From NCBI GenBank assembly GCA_947631895.1, contig CANRMU010000020.1, positions 1-11,935 of the forward strand: a DNA stretch of 11,935 nucleotides. The letters run 5' to 3'. Under the pieces are notes generated by a model. It was not told where the DNA came from, searched no databases, and saw only the letters and a list, made by a program, of their open reading frames with translations. This stretch comes from an uncultured Bacilli bacterium (lineage in GTDB: Bacteria; Bacillota_I; Bacilli_A; RF39; UBA660). Both the position numbers and the translations under genes were made by a program. The first letter of the stretch is position 1. Each line of letters begins with the position of its first letter. This document shows, in pieces, positions 1 through 6,836 of this stretch.

Positions 1-77
1 ACCTATAAATGCACCTATAAATGCACCTATAAATGCACCTATAAATGCACCTATAAATGCACCTATAAATGCACCTA
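1..77 (+). repeat. 12-bp tandem repeat, six perfect copies, cut by window edge
   Basis: The unit ACCTATAAATGC occurs six times without a mismatch at 1-72. A seventh copy breaks down after ACCTA at 77. The window starts inside the array, so the true copy number is unknown. The period is a multiple of three, and one plus-strand frame stays open through the array to a TAA at 83-85, which suggests a coding repeat. There are no spacers, so it is not a CRISPR array. Confidence 0.97.
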
Positions 78-85
78 AAGCATAA
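2..85 (+). CDS. C-terminal end of a plus-strand gene with Pro-Ile-Asn-Ala repeats (partial)
   Basis: Read from base 2, the plus strand gives CCT ATA AAT GCA repeated six times (Pro-Ile-Asn-Ala), then Pro-Lys-Ala and a TAA stop at 83-85. The gene's start and body lie left of the window, so its function cannot be named. Low-complexity Pro/Ala-rich tails of this type are common at the ends of surface or linker-containing proteins, but that is only analogy. In support: the repeat length preserves frame, the reading frame ends soon after the array, and a plus-oriented hairpin with a T-tract follows at 214-235, as expected for the 3' end of a gene convergent with ppdK. Against: the frame starting at base 1 (Thr-Tyr-Lys-Cys repeats, stop at 76-78) and two minus-strand frames are also open across the array. 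The coding call is therefore inference. Confidence 0.45.
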   Translation, partial: PINAPINAPINAPINAPINAPINAPKA

Positions 86-175
86 TTTATTTGCATAACA
101 GATAAAAAAACTAAAATGAAATAACTATAATCATTTTTAGTCTTTATTTATTCATTACTATCAACAAATAATGGT

Positions 176-198
176 TAGGAATAAATTTTATATTCCTA
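176..198. other. Inverted repeat, 8-bp stem, between convergent genes
   Basis: TAGGAATA at 176-183 and TATTCCTA at 191-198 are perfect inverted copies around a 7-base loop. No T-tract follows on either strand, so it is not a classical intrinsic terminator. It could protect a 3' end or add to termination between the plus-strand gene end at 85 and ppdK. Confidence 0.5.
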
Positions 199-213
199 TA
201 AAATCATTATTTT

Positions 214-235
214 TCCCTTATTTAAGGGACTTTTT
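214..235 (+). terminator. Hairpin with T-tract, plus orientation, between convergent genes
   Basis: TCCCTT (214-219), loop ATTT, and AAGGGA (224-229) form a 6-bp stem with three G-C pairs. It is followed on the plus strand by CTTTTT (230-235). On the minus strand the same hairpin is followed by A residues, not T residues. It therefore fits termination of the plus-strand gene ending at 85 better than termination of ppdK, whose stop lies only about 14 bases away. Confidence 0.55.
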
Positions 236-242
236 GATATCA

Positions 243-2870
243 TTAATTTTTACTCCCGTTTTTGATTGCAGCTTGAGCAGCAGCAAGTCTAGCTATAGGT
301 ACTCTAAATGGAGAACAAGAAACATAATTTAAACCAATCTTATGACAGAATTCAATACTAGATGGTTCACCACCGTGTTCTCCACATATACCTAATTTAA
401 TATCACTTCTGGTACTTCTACCTTTTTGGGCAGCCATTTCTACTAATTGTCCTACACCTTCTTGATCTAATTTAGCAAATGGATCTGATTCATAAATTTT
501 ATTTTCATAATATGAATCTAAGAATTTACCAGCATCATCTCTTGAGAAACCAAAAGTCATTTGAGTTAAATCATTAGTTCCAAATGAGAAGAATTCAGCT
601 TCTTCAGCAATTTTATCAGCAGTTAAAGCGGCTCTTGGAATTTCAATCATTGTTCCAATATGGTAGCTTATATCACTATTTAATTCTTTTTTAACTTCTT
701 CTGCCGTTTCAACTACAATATTTTTAACGAATTTTAATTCTTTAACTTCACCAACTAATGGAATCATGATTTCAGGTACAATATCATAGCCTTTTTCATT
801 TTTAACCTCAATTGCTGCTTCCATTAAAGCTCTTGTTTGCATCTTAGCAATTTCAGGATAAGTAACGGCAAGACGACAACCACGATGTCCCATCATTGGA
901 TTAAATTCGTGTAAATCAGCACATTTTTGTTTTAACATTTCTACACTGACATTCATATCTTTAGCTAAAGCTTTAATATCTTCTTCTTCAGTTGGTAAAA
1001 ATTCATGTAAAGGTGGGTCTAAATAACGAACTGTCATTGGTAGACCTTTTAATTCTTCATACATTGCTTTAAAGTCACCTTTTTGGAAAGGTATTAATTC
1101 ACTTAAAGCTTCTTCCCTAGCTTCTTTAGTATCAGATAAAATCATTTTTCTAATTTTAGGAATACGTTCTTCATCAAAGAACATATGTTCTGTACGGCAT
1201 AGACCTATACCTTCAGCTCCTAAATTAACTGCATTTTTAGTATCTCTTGGATTATCAGCATTGGTTCTAACTTTTAGAGTTCTAAATTCATCAGCCCATT
1301 CCATAATTCTTCCAAAGTTACCTGTAACTGATGTTTCAACGGTTTTAATATCACCTTCATAAATATTTCCAGTACTTCCATCTAAGGAGATATAATCGCC
1401 TTCTTTAAATGTTACGCCACCTAGACTAAATTCTTTAGCTTCTTCATTAATTTTAATGTCACCACAACCAGATACACAGCAAGTACCCATACCACGAGCA
1501 ACAACAGCAGCATGAGAAGTCATTCCACCACGAACCGTTAAAATACCTTCACTAGCAGCCATACCTTCAATATCTTCTGGTGTAGTTTCTAGACGTACTA
1601 GAATAACTCGACCATCTTTACTTTTTTCTTTAGCATCTTCCGCACTAAAGACAATGCGACCAGCAGCAGCTCCAGGACTTGCTGGAAGACCAGTTCCCAC
1701 TACTTTACCATTTTTAAGGGCATCTTTATCAAAAGTTGGATGTAATAATTGATCTAATGATTTAGCTTCAATTCTTAATACGGCTTCTTTTTTATCAATA
1801 ACTCCTTCGTCAACTAAGTCACAAGCTATATTAATTGCTGCTTCCGCAGTTCTTTTACCATTTCTAGTTTGTAAGAAATATAATTTACCTTCTTCAATTG
1901 TAAATTCCATATCTTGCATATCTTTATAATGGTCTTCTAACTTTTCAGCAATTTGCATAAATTCTTCATATACTTGTGGTAAATCTTCTTTTAATTTAGT
2001 TATAGGTTGAGGAGTACGAATACCTGCTACTACATCTTCACCTTGAGCATTAATTAAATATTCACCATAAATACCTTTTTCACCAGTAGATGGGTTACGA
2101 GTAAATGCTACACCAGTACCTGAAGTGTTACCCATATTACCAAAGACCATAGCTTGAACATTAACAGCAGTTCCCCAATCACTTGGAATATCATTCATTC
2201 TACGGTAAACAATTGCTCTTGGATTATCCCATGAACGGAATACCGCTTTTACTGCACCCATTAATTGTACTTTAGCGTCTTGTGGAAAATCTTCCCCATT
2301 CATAGCGTCTTTATAGACACTCTTAAAACGTTTTACTAATTCTTTTAAATCTTCAACATCAAGTTCAGTGTCATAAGTAACACCCTTTGCTTCTTTTACT
2401 TCATCAATAATTTTTTCAAAGTATGATTTAGGTACTTCCATAACTACATCAGAATACATTTGAATAAAACGACGATAAGAATCATAAGCAAATCTTGGAT
2501 TATTAGTTTTTTTAGCAAAACCTTCTACAGCTTCATCATTTAAACCTAAATTTAAAATAGTATCCATCATTCCTGGCATACTTGCTCTAGCACCAGATCT
2601 AACTGACACTAATAAAGGATCATCATTATCGCCAAATTTTTTTCCTTGTAATTCTTCTAATTTACTTAAAGCCTCATAAATTTGACTTTCAATTTCTTCA
2701 CTAATACTTTGATTATTATTGTAATAATCAGTACAAGCTTCGGTTGAAATTGTAAAACCTTGAGGTATAGGTAATCCTAAATTAGTCATTTCAGCTAAAT
2801 TAGCACCTTTACCTCCTAAAATATTTCTCATATCTTTATTGCCTTCTTTAAAGGCATATACATATTTCAT
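243..2870 (-). CDS. ppdK: Pyruvate, phosphate dikinase
   Basis: PPDK interconverts pyruvate, ATP and phosphate with phosphoenolpyruvate, AMP and pyrophosphate in the cytoplasm. In anaerobes it often replaces or supplements pyruvate kinase. The 875-residue length is normal for the bacterial enzyme, and all three parts are present. The N-terminal ATP-grasp domain has the GGKGANLAEM motif (19-28) and the RSGARASMPGMMDT stretch (91-104). The swivelling phosphohistidine domain has GGMTSHAAVVARGMG (448-462), with catalytic His453 next to Thr451, the residue that PDRP-type regulators phosphorylate in other organisms. The C-terminal PEP/pyruvate TIM barrel has the GCRTEHMFF-type segment near 557-565 and the ICGEHGGEP motif with acid/base Cys829. 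AAGGAG lies 10 bases upstream of the ATG, and two overlapping promoter candidates lie at 2898-2939. It looks intact and monocistronic. No good minus-strand terminator is seen after the stop. Confidence 0.98.
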   Translation of the reverse strand: MKYVYAFKEGNKDMRNILGGKGANLAEMTNLGLPIPQGFTISTEACTDYYNNNQSISEEIESQIYEALSKLEELQGKKFGDNDDPLLVSVRSGARASMPGMMDTILNLGLNDEAVEGFAKKTNNPRFAYDSYRRFIQMYSDVVMEVPKSYFEKIIDEVKEAKGVTYDTELDVEDLKELVKRFKSVYKDAMNGEDFPQDAKVQLMGAVKAVFRSWDNPRAIVYRRMNDIPSDWGTAVNVQAMVFGNMGNTSGTGVAFTRNPSTGEKGIYGEYLINAQGEDVVAGIRTPQPITKLKEDLPQVYEEFMQIAEKLEDHYKDMQDMEFTIEEGKLYFLQTRNGKRTAEAAINIACDLVDEGVIDKKEAVLRIEAKSLDQLLHPTFDKDALKNGKVVGTGLPASPGAAAGRIVFSAEDAKEKSKDGRVILVRLETTPEDIEGMAASEGILTVRGGMTSHAAVVARGMGTCCVSGCGDIKINEEAKEFSLGGVTFKEGDYISLDGSTGNIYEGDIKTVETSVTGNFGRIMEWADEFRTLKVRTNADNPRDTKNAVNLGAEGIGLCRTEHMFFDEERIPKIRKMILSDTKEAREEALSELIPFQKGDFKAMYEELKGLPMTVRYLDPPLHEFLPTEEEDIKALAKDMNVSVEMLKQKCADLHEFNPMMGHRGCRLAVTYPEIAKMQTRALMEAAIEVKNEKGYDIVPEIMIPLVGEVKELKFVKNIVVETAEEVKKELNSDISYHIGTMIEIPRAALTADKIAEEAEFFSFGTNDLTQMTFGFSRDDAGKFLDSYYENKIYESDPFAKLDQEGVGQLVEMAAQKGRSTRSDIKLGICGEHGGEPSSIEFCHKIGLNYVSCSPFRVPIARLAAAQAAIKNGSKN

Positions 2871-2897
2871 TAAATATTAACTCCTTCCGTAATTAAA

Positions 2898-2926
2898 ATT
2901 ATAAAAAGAAAATGATACTTAATCAA
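2898..2926 (-). promoter_or_regulatory. Promoter P2 of ppdK (TTGATT-17-TATAAT)
   Basis: On the minus strand, TTGATT (2921-2926) and a perfect TATAAT (2898-2903) are separated by exactly 17 bases. The TATAAT lies 27 bases upstream of the ppdK start, giving a leader of roughly 20 nt that carries the AAGGAG ribosome binding site. It is the best promoter candidate for this gene. Confidence 0.6.
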
Positions 2927-2939
2927 GTAAAAGTGTCAA
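2912..2939 (-). promoter_or_regulatory. Promoter P1 of ppdK (TTGACA-16-TATCAT)
   Basis: A perfect -35 TTGACA (2934-2939, minus strand) is followed after 16 bases by TATCAT (2912-2917), a five-of-six -10. The -10 falls between the -35 and -10 of the second candidate (2898-2926), so the two would compete for polymerase. Sequence alone does not show which one is used. Confidence 0.4.
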
Positions 2940-2971
2940 TACTAGGCATAATTTTACTAAAAAAGTTCATT

Positions 2972-3742
2972 TTACTCTACTTCACTTGTAATGTTATCTA
3001 AAATATAATTTCCGGTATCTTTTTCATATTTTAAATTAATTGTTAATTCTTGATCTTGATATTCACTACTCTCATCTTCATAATCTTTTAAAATAATTAA
3101 TGTAAGAATATCATCTTTTAATGTAGCACTTTCTAAAGTTATATCTGGTATTAAACAACTTCCCCCAGCATTTATACGATAATAAGCATATCCTTTATTT
3201 TTACTATCATAATGATACATTCCCCCAAAAGTTTTAATATCTTCTTTTTGATATTTATAATCTTTACCAAATAGTTCTTGATACTTATTTAAAATAATAT
3301 TTTCAGGAATAATTGAAGTACTCTCATATTTTAACTTATCTAAATCATTAGTAAAATCATCTATCATCATACTTGAACAGTAATAAGAATCATCAATTGT
3401 TAAACTATTTAATTGATCACATGATATGCTTTCATAATAAGCAGTAGGTATTTCATTTAAAACCATTTTAAGTCTAGTTTCATTATCATCATTTAATAAT
3501 ACTTCATCTACACATTCTTCTTGAAGATATTTATACATATTAAAATATTTTACTACTAGATTATCATTTAAATTAAGATTTTTAATCTTAATTTCTTCTT
3601 TTTCTTCTTCATTTTCATCAATATTAGTTATAGGTTCACTCTTTTGTAAATTTATAATTTTTTTATCAATTAAAATAAAAGTCCCTAATCCTATTATTAT
3701 GACAATCAAGATACTAATAATTATTCCACTAACCTTATTCAT
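2972..3742 (-). CDS. Membrane-anchored extracytoplasmic protein of unknown function
   Basis: I do not recognise the family. The 256-residue product starts with a short basic N-terminus and a strongly hydrophobic segment (about 6-25), which reads as an uncleaved signal anchor. There is no lipobox cysteine. A lysine-, glutamate- and asparagine-rich linker (about 27-60) follows, then a mixed soluble domain to the end. Four cysteines, at 77, 108, 122 and 196, all lie in the predicted outside part and could form two disulfides. The stretch around 170-197 is rich in Gly and Tyr, and the C-terminal third alternates hydrophobic and polar residues as in a beta-rich fold. The ATG is preceded by GAAGGGATG. 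It lies 117 bases downstream of tsf, beyond that gene's terminator, and 101 bases upstream of ppdK, so it is probably its own transcription unit. I could not identify a convincing promoter. Confidence 0.8.
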   Translation of the reverse strand: MNKVSGIIISILIVIIIGLGTFILIDKKIINLQKSEPITNIDENEEEKEEIKIKNLNLNDNLVVKYFNMYKYLQEECVDEVLLNDDNETRLKMVLNEIPTAYYESISCDQLNSLTIDDSYYCSSMMIDDFTNDLDKLKYESTSIIPENIILNKYQELFGKDYKYQKEDIKTFGGMYHYDSKNKGYAYYRINAGGSCLIPDITLESATLKDDILTLIILKDYEDESSEYQDQELTINLKYEKDTGNYILDNITSEVE

Positions 3743-3834
3743 TTAAACATCCCTTCTTTCTCTATAAATTAATAATAGCAATCTAAATATGATTAATCTA
3801 GTTCTAATAAAAAGAGTGATGTAAATTGTGTAAA

Positions 3835-3860
3835 TAAAAAAGATATGCTTTTACATATCT
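3835..3860 (-). terminator. Intrinsic terminator of rpsB-tsf, overlapping the tsf stop
   Basis: On the minus strand AGATATG (3854-3860) and CATATCT (3841-3847) form a 7-bp stem with a 6-base loop, followed at once by TTTTTT (3835-3840). The first stem base is the last base of the tsf TGA stop codon, so the rpsB-tsf message ends with almost no 3' untranslated region. Confidence 0.85.
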
Positions 3861-4741
3861 CATTTACCATTTACTTGATTCATTACTTCAGCAGCAAAGT
3901 CTTCATTTCTTTTTTCCATTCCTTCACCAACTTCATAACGAATAGCATATTTTAGTTCACTATTATTATTTTTTAAGAAACTTTTAATAGTTAAACCGTT
4001 ATCTTTAACAAAAACTTGTTCATTTAAACATATTTCTTTATAAAATTTATTAATCCGTCCTTCAACCATTTTTTCAGCTATATCAGCAGGTTTTCCTTCA
4101 TTCATTGCTAATTCTTTTTGAACAGCACGTTCTTTTTCTAAAACATCTGTTGGAACATCACTTATAAAAGTATATGTTGGACGCATTGCTGCTTGTTGCA
4201 TAGCAACATCTTTGGCAGCTTCAGCATTATCTCCAGTAATTACAACTAAAGATGCAATTTTACCACCCATATGAATATAGCTTCCAAATGTTTCATTATC
4301 TTCTTTATTTACAATTGCAAAACGACGGAAAGAAAGTTTTTCACCAATCTTAGCAATTTTAGCTACTAATAAATCCTTAATAGTTACTCCACTTTCGGTT
4401 GTTAATTCACTTGCTTCTTCTATAGTTTTGGCATCACTTTTTAATAAAGTCTTGCCAATTTCATCAATCATGCTCTTAAATTCTTCATTTTTACTAACAA
4501 AATCCGTTTCACTATTAACTTCTAAAATAACCGCTTTATTACCTTCAACATAAATATTAGCTAAACCTTCAGCTGCAATACGACTTTCTTTTTTAGTAGC
4601 TTTAGAAATACCTTTTTCTCTTAAGTAATCTAAAGCAGCATTCATATCACCATTAGTTTCAGCTAAAGCTTTTTTACAATCCATCATTCCAGCTCCGCTT
4701 GTTTCACGAAGCTCTTTTACCATACTAGCAGTAACTTCCAT
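3860..4741 (-). CDS. tsf: Translation elongation factor Ts
   Basis: EF-Ts is the cytoplasmic exchange factor that releases GDP from EF-Tu so that it can be reloaded with GTP. The 293-residue length matches the bacterial family. The N-terminal UBA-like module carries the hallmark LRETSGAGMMDCKKAL (11-26) and DYLREKGISKA (38-48). The EF-Tu contact motif TDFVSKNEEF begins at 79, followed by two alpha/beta core repeats. It starts 14 bases after the rpsB stop with GAGGGAAA as ribosome binding site, in the standard rpsB-tsf operon, and ends at an intrinsic terminator whose stem begins inside the TGA stop. The Met1 start places the UBA module at its usual position. Nothing is unusual. Confidence 0.98.
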   Translation of the reverse strand: MEVTASMVKELRETSGAGMMDCKKALAETNGDMNAALDYLREKGISKATKKESRIAAEGLANIYVEGNKAVILEVNSETDFVSKNEEFKSMIDEIGKTLLKSDAKTIEEASELTTESGVTIKDLLVAKIAKIGEKLSFRRFAIVNKEDNETFGSYIHMGGKIASLVVITGDNAEAAKDVAMQQAAMRPTYTFISDVPTDVLEKERAVQKELAMNEGKPADIAEKMVEGRINKFYKEICLNEQVFVKDNGLTIKSFLKNNNSELKYAIRYEVGEGMEKRNEDFAAEVMNQVNGK

Positions 4742-4755
4742 AATTTCCCTCTTTT

Positions 4756-5622
4756 CTATTTTTCTTCTTCAGTCGTTTTTTTAGGTTTACGACCTCTTTT
4801 TACTTTTTCAGTAGTTTCTTCTACTACAACTTCATTTTTGACAGTTTCTTTTTCTTCTTTTATTTCTTCTTTTTCTTCTTTAACATTTTTAATTTCGCCC
4901 TCGCTTACAGGTTCCATATCAGTAACATAATCAACAAGTTCTAAATTATTAGCTTCACAAATAGCATTTGTAATAACACCTAAACAAATTTTAATAGAAC
5001 GAATAGCATCATCATTACCTGGAATTATGTAATCAACATCATCAGGATTACAATTAGTATCAATTAAACCAAATACAGGAATATTTAATTTTCTAGCTTC
5101 TCTAATTGCATTAATTTCTTTTTTAGAATCAACAATAATTAAAGCTTGAGGTAATTTTACCATTTCTCTAATTCCACCAAGTAAACGATTTAATTTGTCA
5201 TATTCTTTTTTAAGTCCAATAACTTCTTTTTTAGGTAAAACATTAAATACACCATTTTTTTCCATCTTTTCAATTTCTTCAAGACGACTAACTCTTTTTC
5301 TGATGGTTCTAAAATTAGTTAAAGTTCCACCTAACCAACGTTCATTAACATAGTAAGAATTACTTCTTAATGCTTCTTCTTTAACAACTTCTCCAGCTTG
5401 TTTTTTAGTTCCGACAAATAGGAAAGTACCTCCATTTGTGGCAATATCTTTTAAAGCATTATAAGATTTTTCAATCTCTTCCATTGTTTTGTCAAGATCG
5501 ATAATATAAATATCATCTCTTGCTCCAAAAATATATGGTTTCATTTTAGGATTCCATCTTTTAGTTTGATGACCAAAATGAACACCTGCTTCTAATAAAT
5601 TATTCTTAGAAACTACGGCCAT
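4756..5622 (-). CDS. rpsB: 30S ribosomal protein S2 with charged C-terminal tail
   Basis: S2 is a late-assembling small-subunit protein that binds near S1 and the 16S head-platform junction. Recognisable features are LLEAGVHFGHQTKRWNPKM (9-27), the FVGTKKQA segment (69-76), NERWLGGTLTNF (93-104), and the DTNCNP and DAIRSI regions of the core. The core is about as long as the Bacillus protein, but residues from about 230 to 288 form an extra tail. That tail is almost entirely Lys/Glu with Val/Thr, then a KRGRKPKK patch resembling an AT-hook or nucleic-acid-binding basic cluster, and finally Thr-Thr-Glu-Glu-Glu-Lys. AGGAAG precedes the ATG. Its own promoter and a long structured leader lie upstream, and tsf follows after 14 bases. 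Confidence 0.97.
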   Translation of the reverse strand: MAVVSKNNLLEAGVHFGHQTKRWNPKMKPYIFGARDDIYIIDLDKTMEEIEKSYNALKDIATNGGTFLFVGTKKQAGEVVKEEALRSNSYYVNERWLGGTLTNFRTIRKRVSRLEEIEKMEKNGVFNVLPKKEVIGLKKEYDKLNRLLGGIREMVKLPQALIIVDSKKEINAIREARKLNIPVFGLIDTNCNPDDVDYIIPGNDDAIRSIKICLGVITNAICEANNLELVDYVTDMEPVSEGEIKNVKEEKEEIKEEKETVKNEVVVEETTEKVKRGRKPKKTTEEEK

Positions 5623-5740
5623 AATAAACTCATCTTCCTTTCGTTATTCTTCTGCCTAGATCTACTCACCTTTTTCACTCGATGCCACGAGCACTCGAAA
5701 AAGATAATCCCTAGTGCATGTTTATTTGCTTTATAAGCCA
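5623..5740 (-). ncRNA. Structured 5' leader of rpsB-tsf (probable autoregulatory element)
   Basis: About 115 nt separate the predicted transcription start (near 5740) from the rpsB ATG, much longer than a simple leader. The RNA can form a 7-bp stem, CUUUUUC (5697-5703) with GAAAAAG (5670-5676). It encloses a CUCG/CGAG stem (5688-5691 with 5678-5681) with a 6-base loop. CUAG at 5711-5714 can also pair with CUAG at 5656-5659 to close the structure. UCGAGUG occurs twice inside, so alternative pairings are possible. S2 represses its own operon through the leader in other bacteria, so a feedback site is a fair inference. I did not match this to a named RNA family. Confidence 0.55.
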
Positions 5741-5745
5741 ATGGT

Positions 5746-5774
5746 ATTGTATCAAATTTTATGAAGACTTACAA
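5746..5774 (-). promoter_or_regulatory. Promoter of rpsB-tsf with extended -10
   Basis: The minus strand reads TTGTAA (5769-5774), a 17-base spacer, then TACAAT (5746-5751). TGA stands immediately before the -10, giving the extended TGnTACAAT form. It begins 15 bases beyond the rpmA terminator T-tract and points at rpsB, as expected for a strong constitutive ribosomal promoter. Confidence 0.75.
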
Positions 5775-5788
5775 GAAAAAATACACAT

Positions 5789-5822
5789 AAAAAAAGAATT
5801 TGTAATCTACTAACAAAATCTT
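5789..5822 (-). terminator. Intrinsic terminator after rpmA
   Basis: On the minus strand a 10-base arm (5813-5822) pairs with 5794-5803, with one T-T mismatch and a 9-base loop. The descending stem runs directly into a T-tract (5789-5795). It begins one base after the rpmA stop codon and separates the rplU-prp-rpmA message from the rpsB promoter. Confidence 0.75.
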
Positions 5823-6110
5823 TTATCCTTCATAAACGCTTACTTTCTTTTTATCTTTACCTAAACGTTCAAATTTAACTTTACCAGTTATTTTAGCAAA
5901 TAATGTATGATCTTTTCCCATACCTACATTAGTACCAGGGTATATTTTAGTACCTCTTTGACGATATAAAATACTACCTGCACTAACAAGTTGACCATCA
6001 CCAACTTTAGCACCTAATCTTCTACCTTCACTATCTCGACCATTTTGAGTAGATGTTTGGGCTTTTTTATGTGCAAATAATTGGATGTTTAACTTCATTA
6101 AATTATTCAT
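5823..6110 (-). CDS. rpmA: 50S ribosomal protein L27, with Prp-cleaved N-terminal extension
   Basis: L27 reaches the peptidyl transferase centre with its N-terminus. The 95-residue product has the diagnostic NGRDSEGRRLGAK (23-35), GSILYRQRGTKIYPG (45-59) and TLFAKITGKVKFE segments. The N-terminus, MNNLMKLNIQLFAHKK, contains the Firmicutes pre-L27 cleavage motif: LNxQxF followed by Ala. The protease Prp, encoded just upstream, is known to cut after the Phe (here Phe12), exposing AHKK. I keep the first ATG (6108-6110) because AGAGAGGA lies about 10 bases upstream of it, whereas the next in-frame ATG would be 22 bases away. The ATG overlaps the prp TGA stop as ATGA, so translation is probably coupled. 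An intrinsic terminator follows directly. Confidence 0.97.
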   Translation of the reverse strand: MNNLMKLNIQLFAHKKAQTSTQNGRDSEGRRLGAKVGDGQLVSAGSILYRQRGTKIYPGTNVGMGKDHTLFAKITGKVKFERLGKDKKKVSVYEG

Positions 6111-6421
6111 TTTTCTTCATCCTCTCTAACTCTAATATTTTTAGGATAATCATCACTTAATTCTTTTAATAAATCAATCATATTGTCAATTAATAAATTA
6201 ATAATTTTATCCGTTTTTAAAATTTTAACTAAAACATCTTCTTCAATTGTATATTTTAAAGCTTTTTTATCATATTTTAAGATGGCATCTACAGTAGTTG
6301 TTAAAATAGCTGATGCCCCAGCACATACAATATCTTTACCTAAATCCTCATATAAAGCATGACCAGTAAAAAGAATTTGTTTTACTTCTTTGTTTTCTTT
6401 TTTAATCTTAACTGTAATCAT
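6107..6421 (-). CDS. prp: Ribosomal processing cysteine protease Prp (YsxB family)
   Basis: Prp removes the N-terminal extension of pre-L27 in Firmicutes and related phyla. The 104-residue product has the family signature: TGHALYEDLGKDIVCAGAS (19-37), with the conserved catalytic dyad His21 and Cys33 and the typical 12-residue spacing. The C-terminal half is a Lys/Ile-rich alpha/beta stretch, and the protein ends in an acidic tail. It lies between rplU and rpmA, overlapping rplU by one base (TAATG) and rpmA by four bases (ATGA), as in Bacillus and Staphylococcus. The L27 encoded next to it still has a cleavable motif, so the enzyme is expected to be active and essential. Confidence 0.95.
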   Translation of the reverse strand: MITVKIKKENKEVKQILFTGHALYEDLGKDIVCAGASAILTTTVDAILKYDKKALKYTIEEDVLVKILKTDKIINLLIDNMIDLLKELSDDYPKNIRVREDEEK

Positions 6422-6720
6422 TATTTCACAATCTTTTTAACTACTAATTTAGTATAAGGTTGACGATGTCCTTGTTTTTTACGATATTTTTTCTTAGGAT
6501 GATATTTAAAAACAATAATTTTCTTTTGTTTACCTTGTTTTTCAACCTTACATACCACTTTAGCGCCTTTAACAATTGGGTCTCCGGCAACGCCATCAAC
6601 AAATAATACTTCGTCAAAAGTAACTTCACTGTCAACTGGAGCATCTATTTTTTCAACATAAATAGTATCTCCTTCATTAACGTAATATTGTTTCCCACCT
6701 GTTACAAAAATAGCTTTCAT
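6421..6720 (-). CDS. rplU: 50S ribosomal protein L21
   Basis: L21 is a small 23S rRNA-binding protein of the large subunit. The 99-residue sequence opens with the family hallmark KAIFVTGGKQYYVNEGDTIYVEK (2-24) and ends with the basic FKYHPKKKYRKKQGHRQPYTK segment (72-92). It begins the rplU-prp-rpmA operon. AAAGGAGG precedes the ATG by about 6 bases, and a probable L21 leader RNA with a near-consensus promoter lies upstream. In species with this leader, L21 is thought to bind it and repress its own operon. Nothing is anomalous. Confidence 0.98.
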   Translation of the reverse strand: MKAIFVTGGKQYYVNEGDTIYVEKIDAPVDSEVTFDEVLFVDGVAGDPIVKGAKVVCKVEKQGKQKKIIVFKYHPKKKYRKKQGHRQPYTKLVVKKIVK

Positions 6721-6834
6721 TTCTTACCTCCTTTATACTTTAATTAAGACGCGCCTTGAAGGTATCAATTAAATGATTTTTAACCTTTTTCGTGCGGTTT
6801 TATAAAAGCTTTGCTTCTTTTTCATAAAACAACT
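6721..6834 (-). ncRNA. L21 leader RNA (ribosomal protein autoregulatory leader)
   Basis: The roughly 110-nt leader upstream of rplU folds into two hairpins. The first pairs GUUUUAU (6824-6830) with AUAAAAC (6797-6803), with an inner AAGC/GCUU stem. The second pairs AAGGU (6783-6787) with ACCUU (6759-6763), with an inner AUCA/UGAU. Between and after them are CCGCACGA and CCUUCAAGGCGCGUCUU, which I recognise as the conserved 3' region of the Firmicutes L21 leader. Position, size and operon fit that family. The family assignment is from memory of its conserved bases and was not scored. Confidence 0.75.
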
Positions 6835-6836
6835 AA

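Noticed and set aside
1..77. CRISPR-like array
   Set aside because: The units are 12 bp and directly adjacent with no spacers, so it is a minisatellite and not a CRISPR array.
2945..2985. Terminator after the gene at 2972-3742
   Set aside because: A T-run follows a possible AAGT/ACTT pairing, but the stem is only 4 bp with a long loop, too weak to report.
3743..3834. Promoter for the gene at 2972-3742
   Set aside because: TTTACA and TATTAT-like hexamers exist, but none pair at 16-18 base spacing. The region is otherwise featureless AT-rich sequence.
6444..6644. Second minus-strand frame of 66 codons inside rplU
   Set aside because: It is an out-of-frame shadow of L21, which is unmistakable in the other frame.
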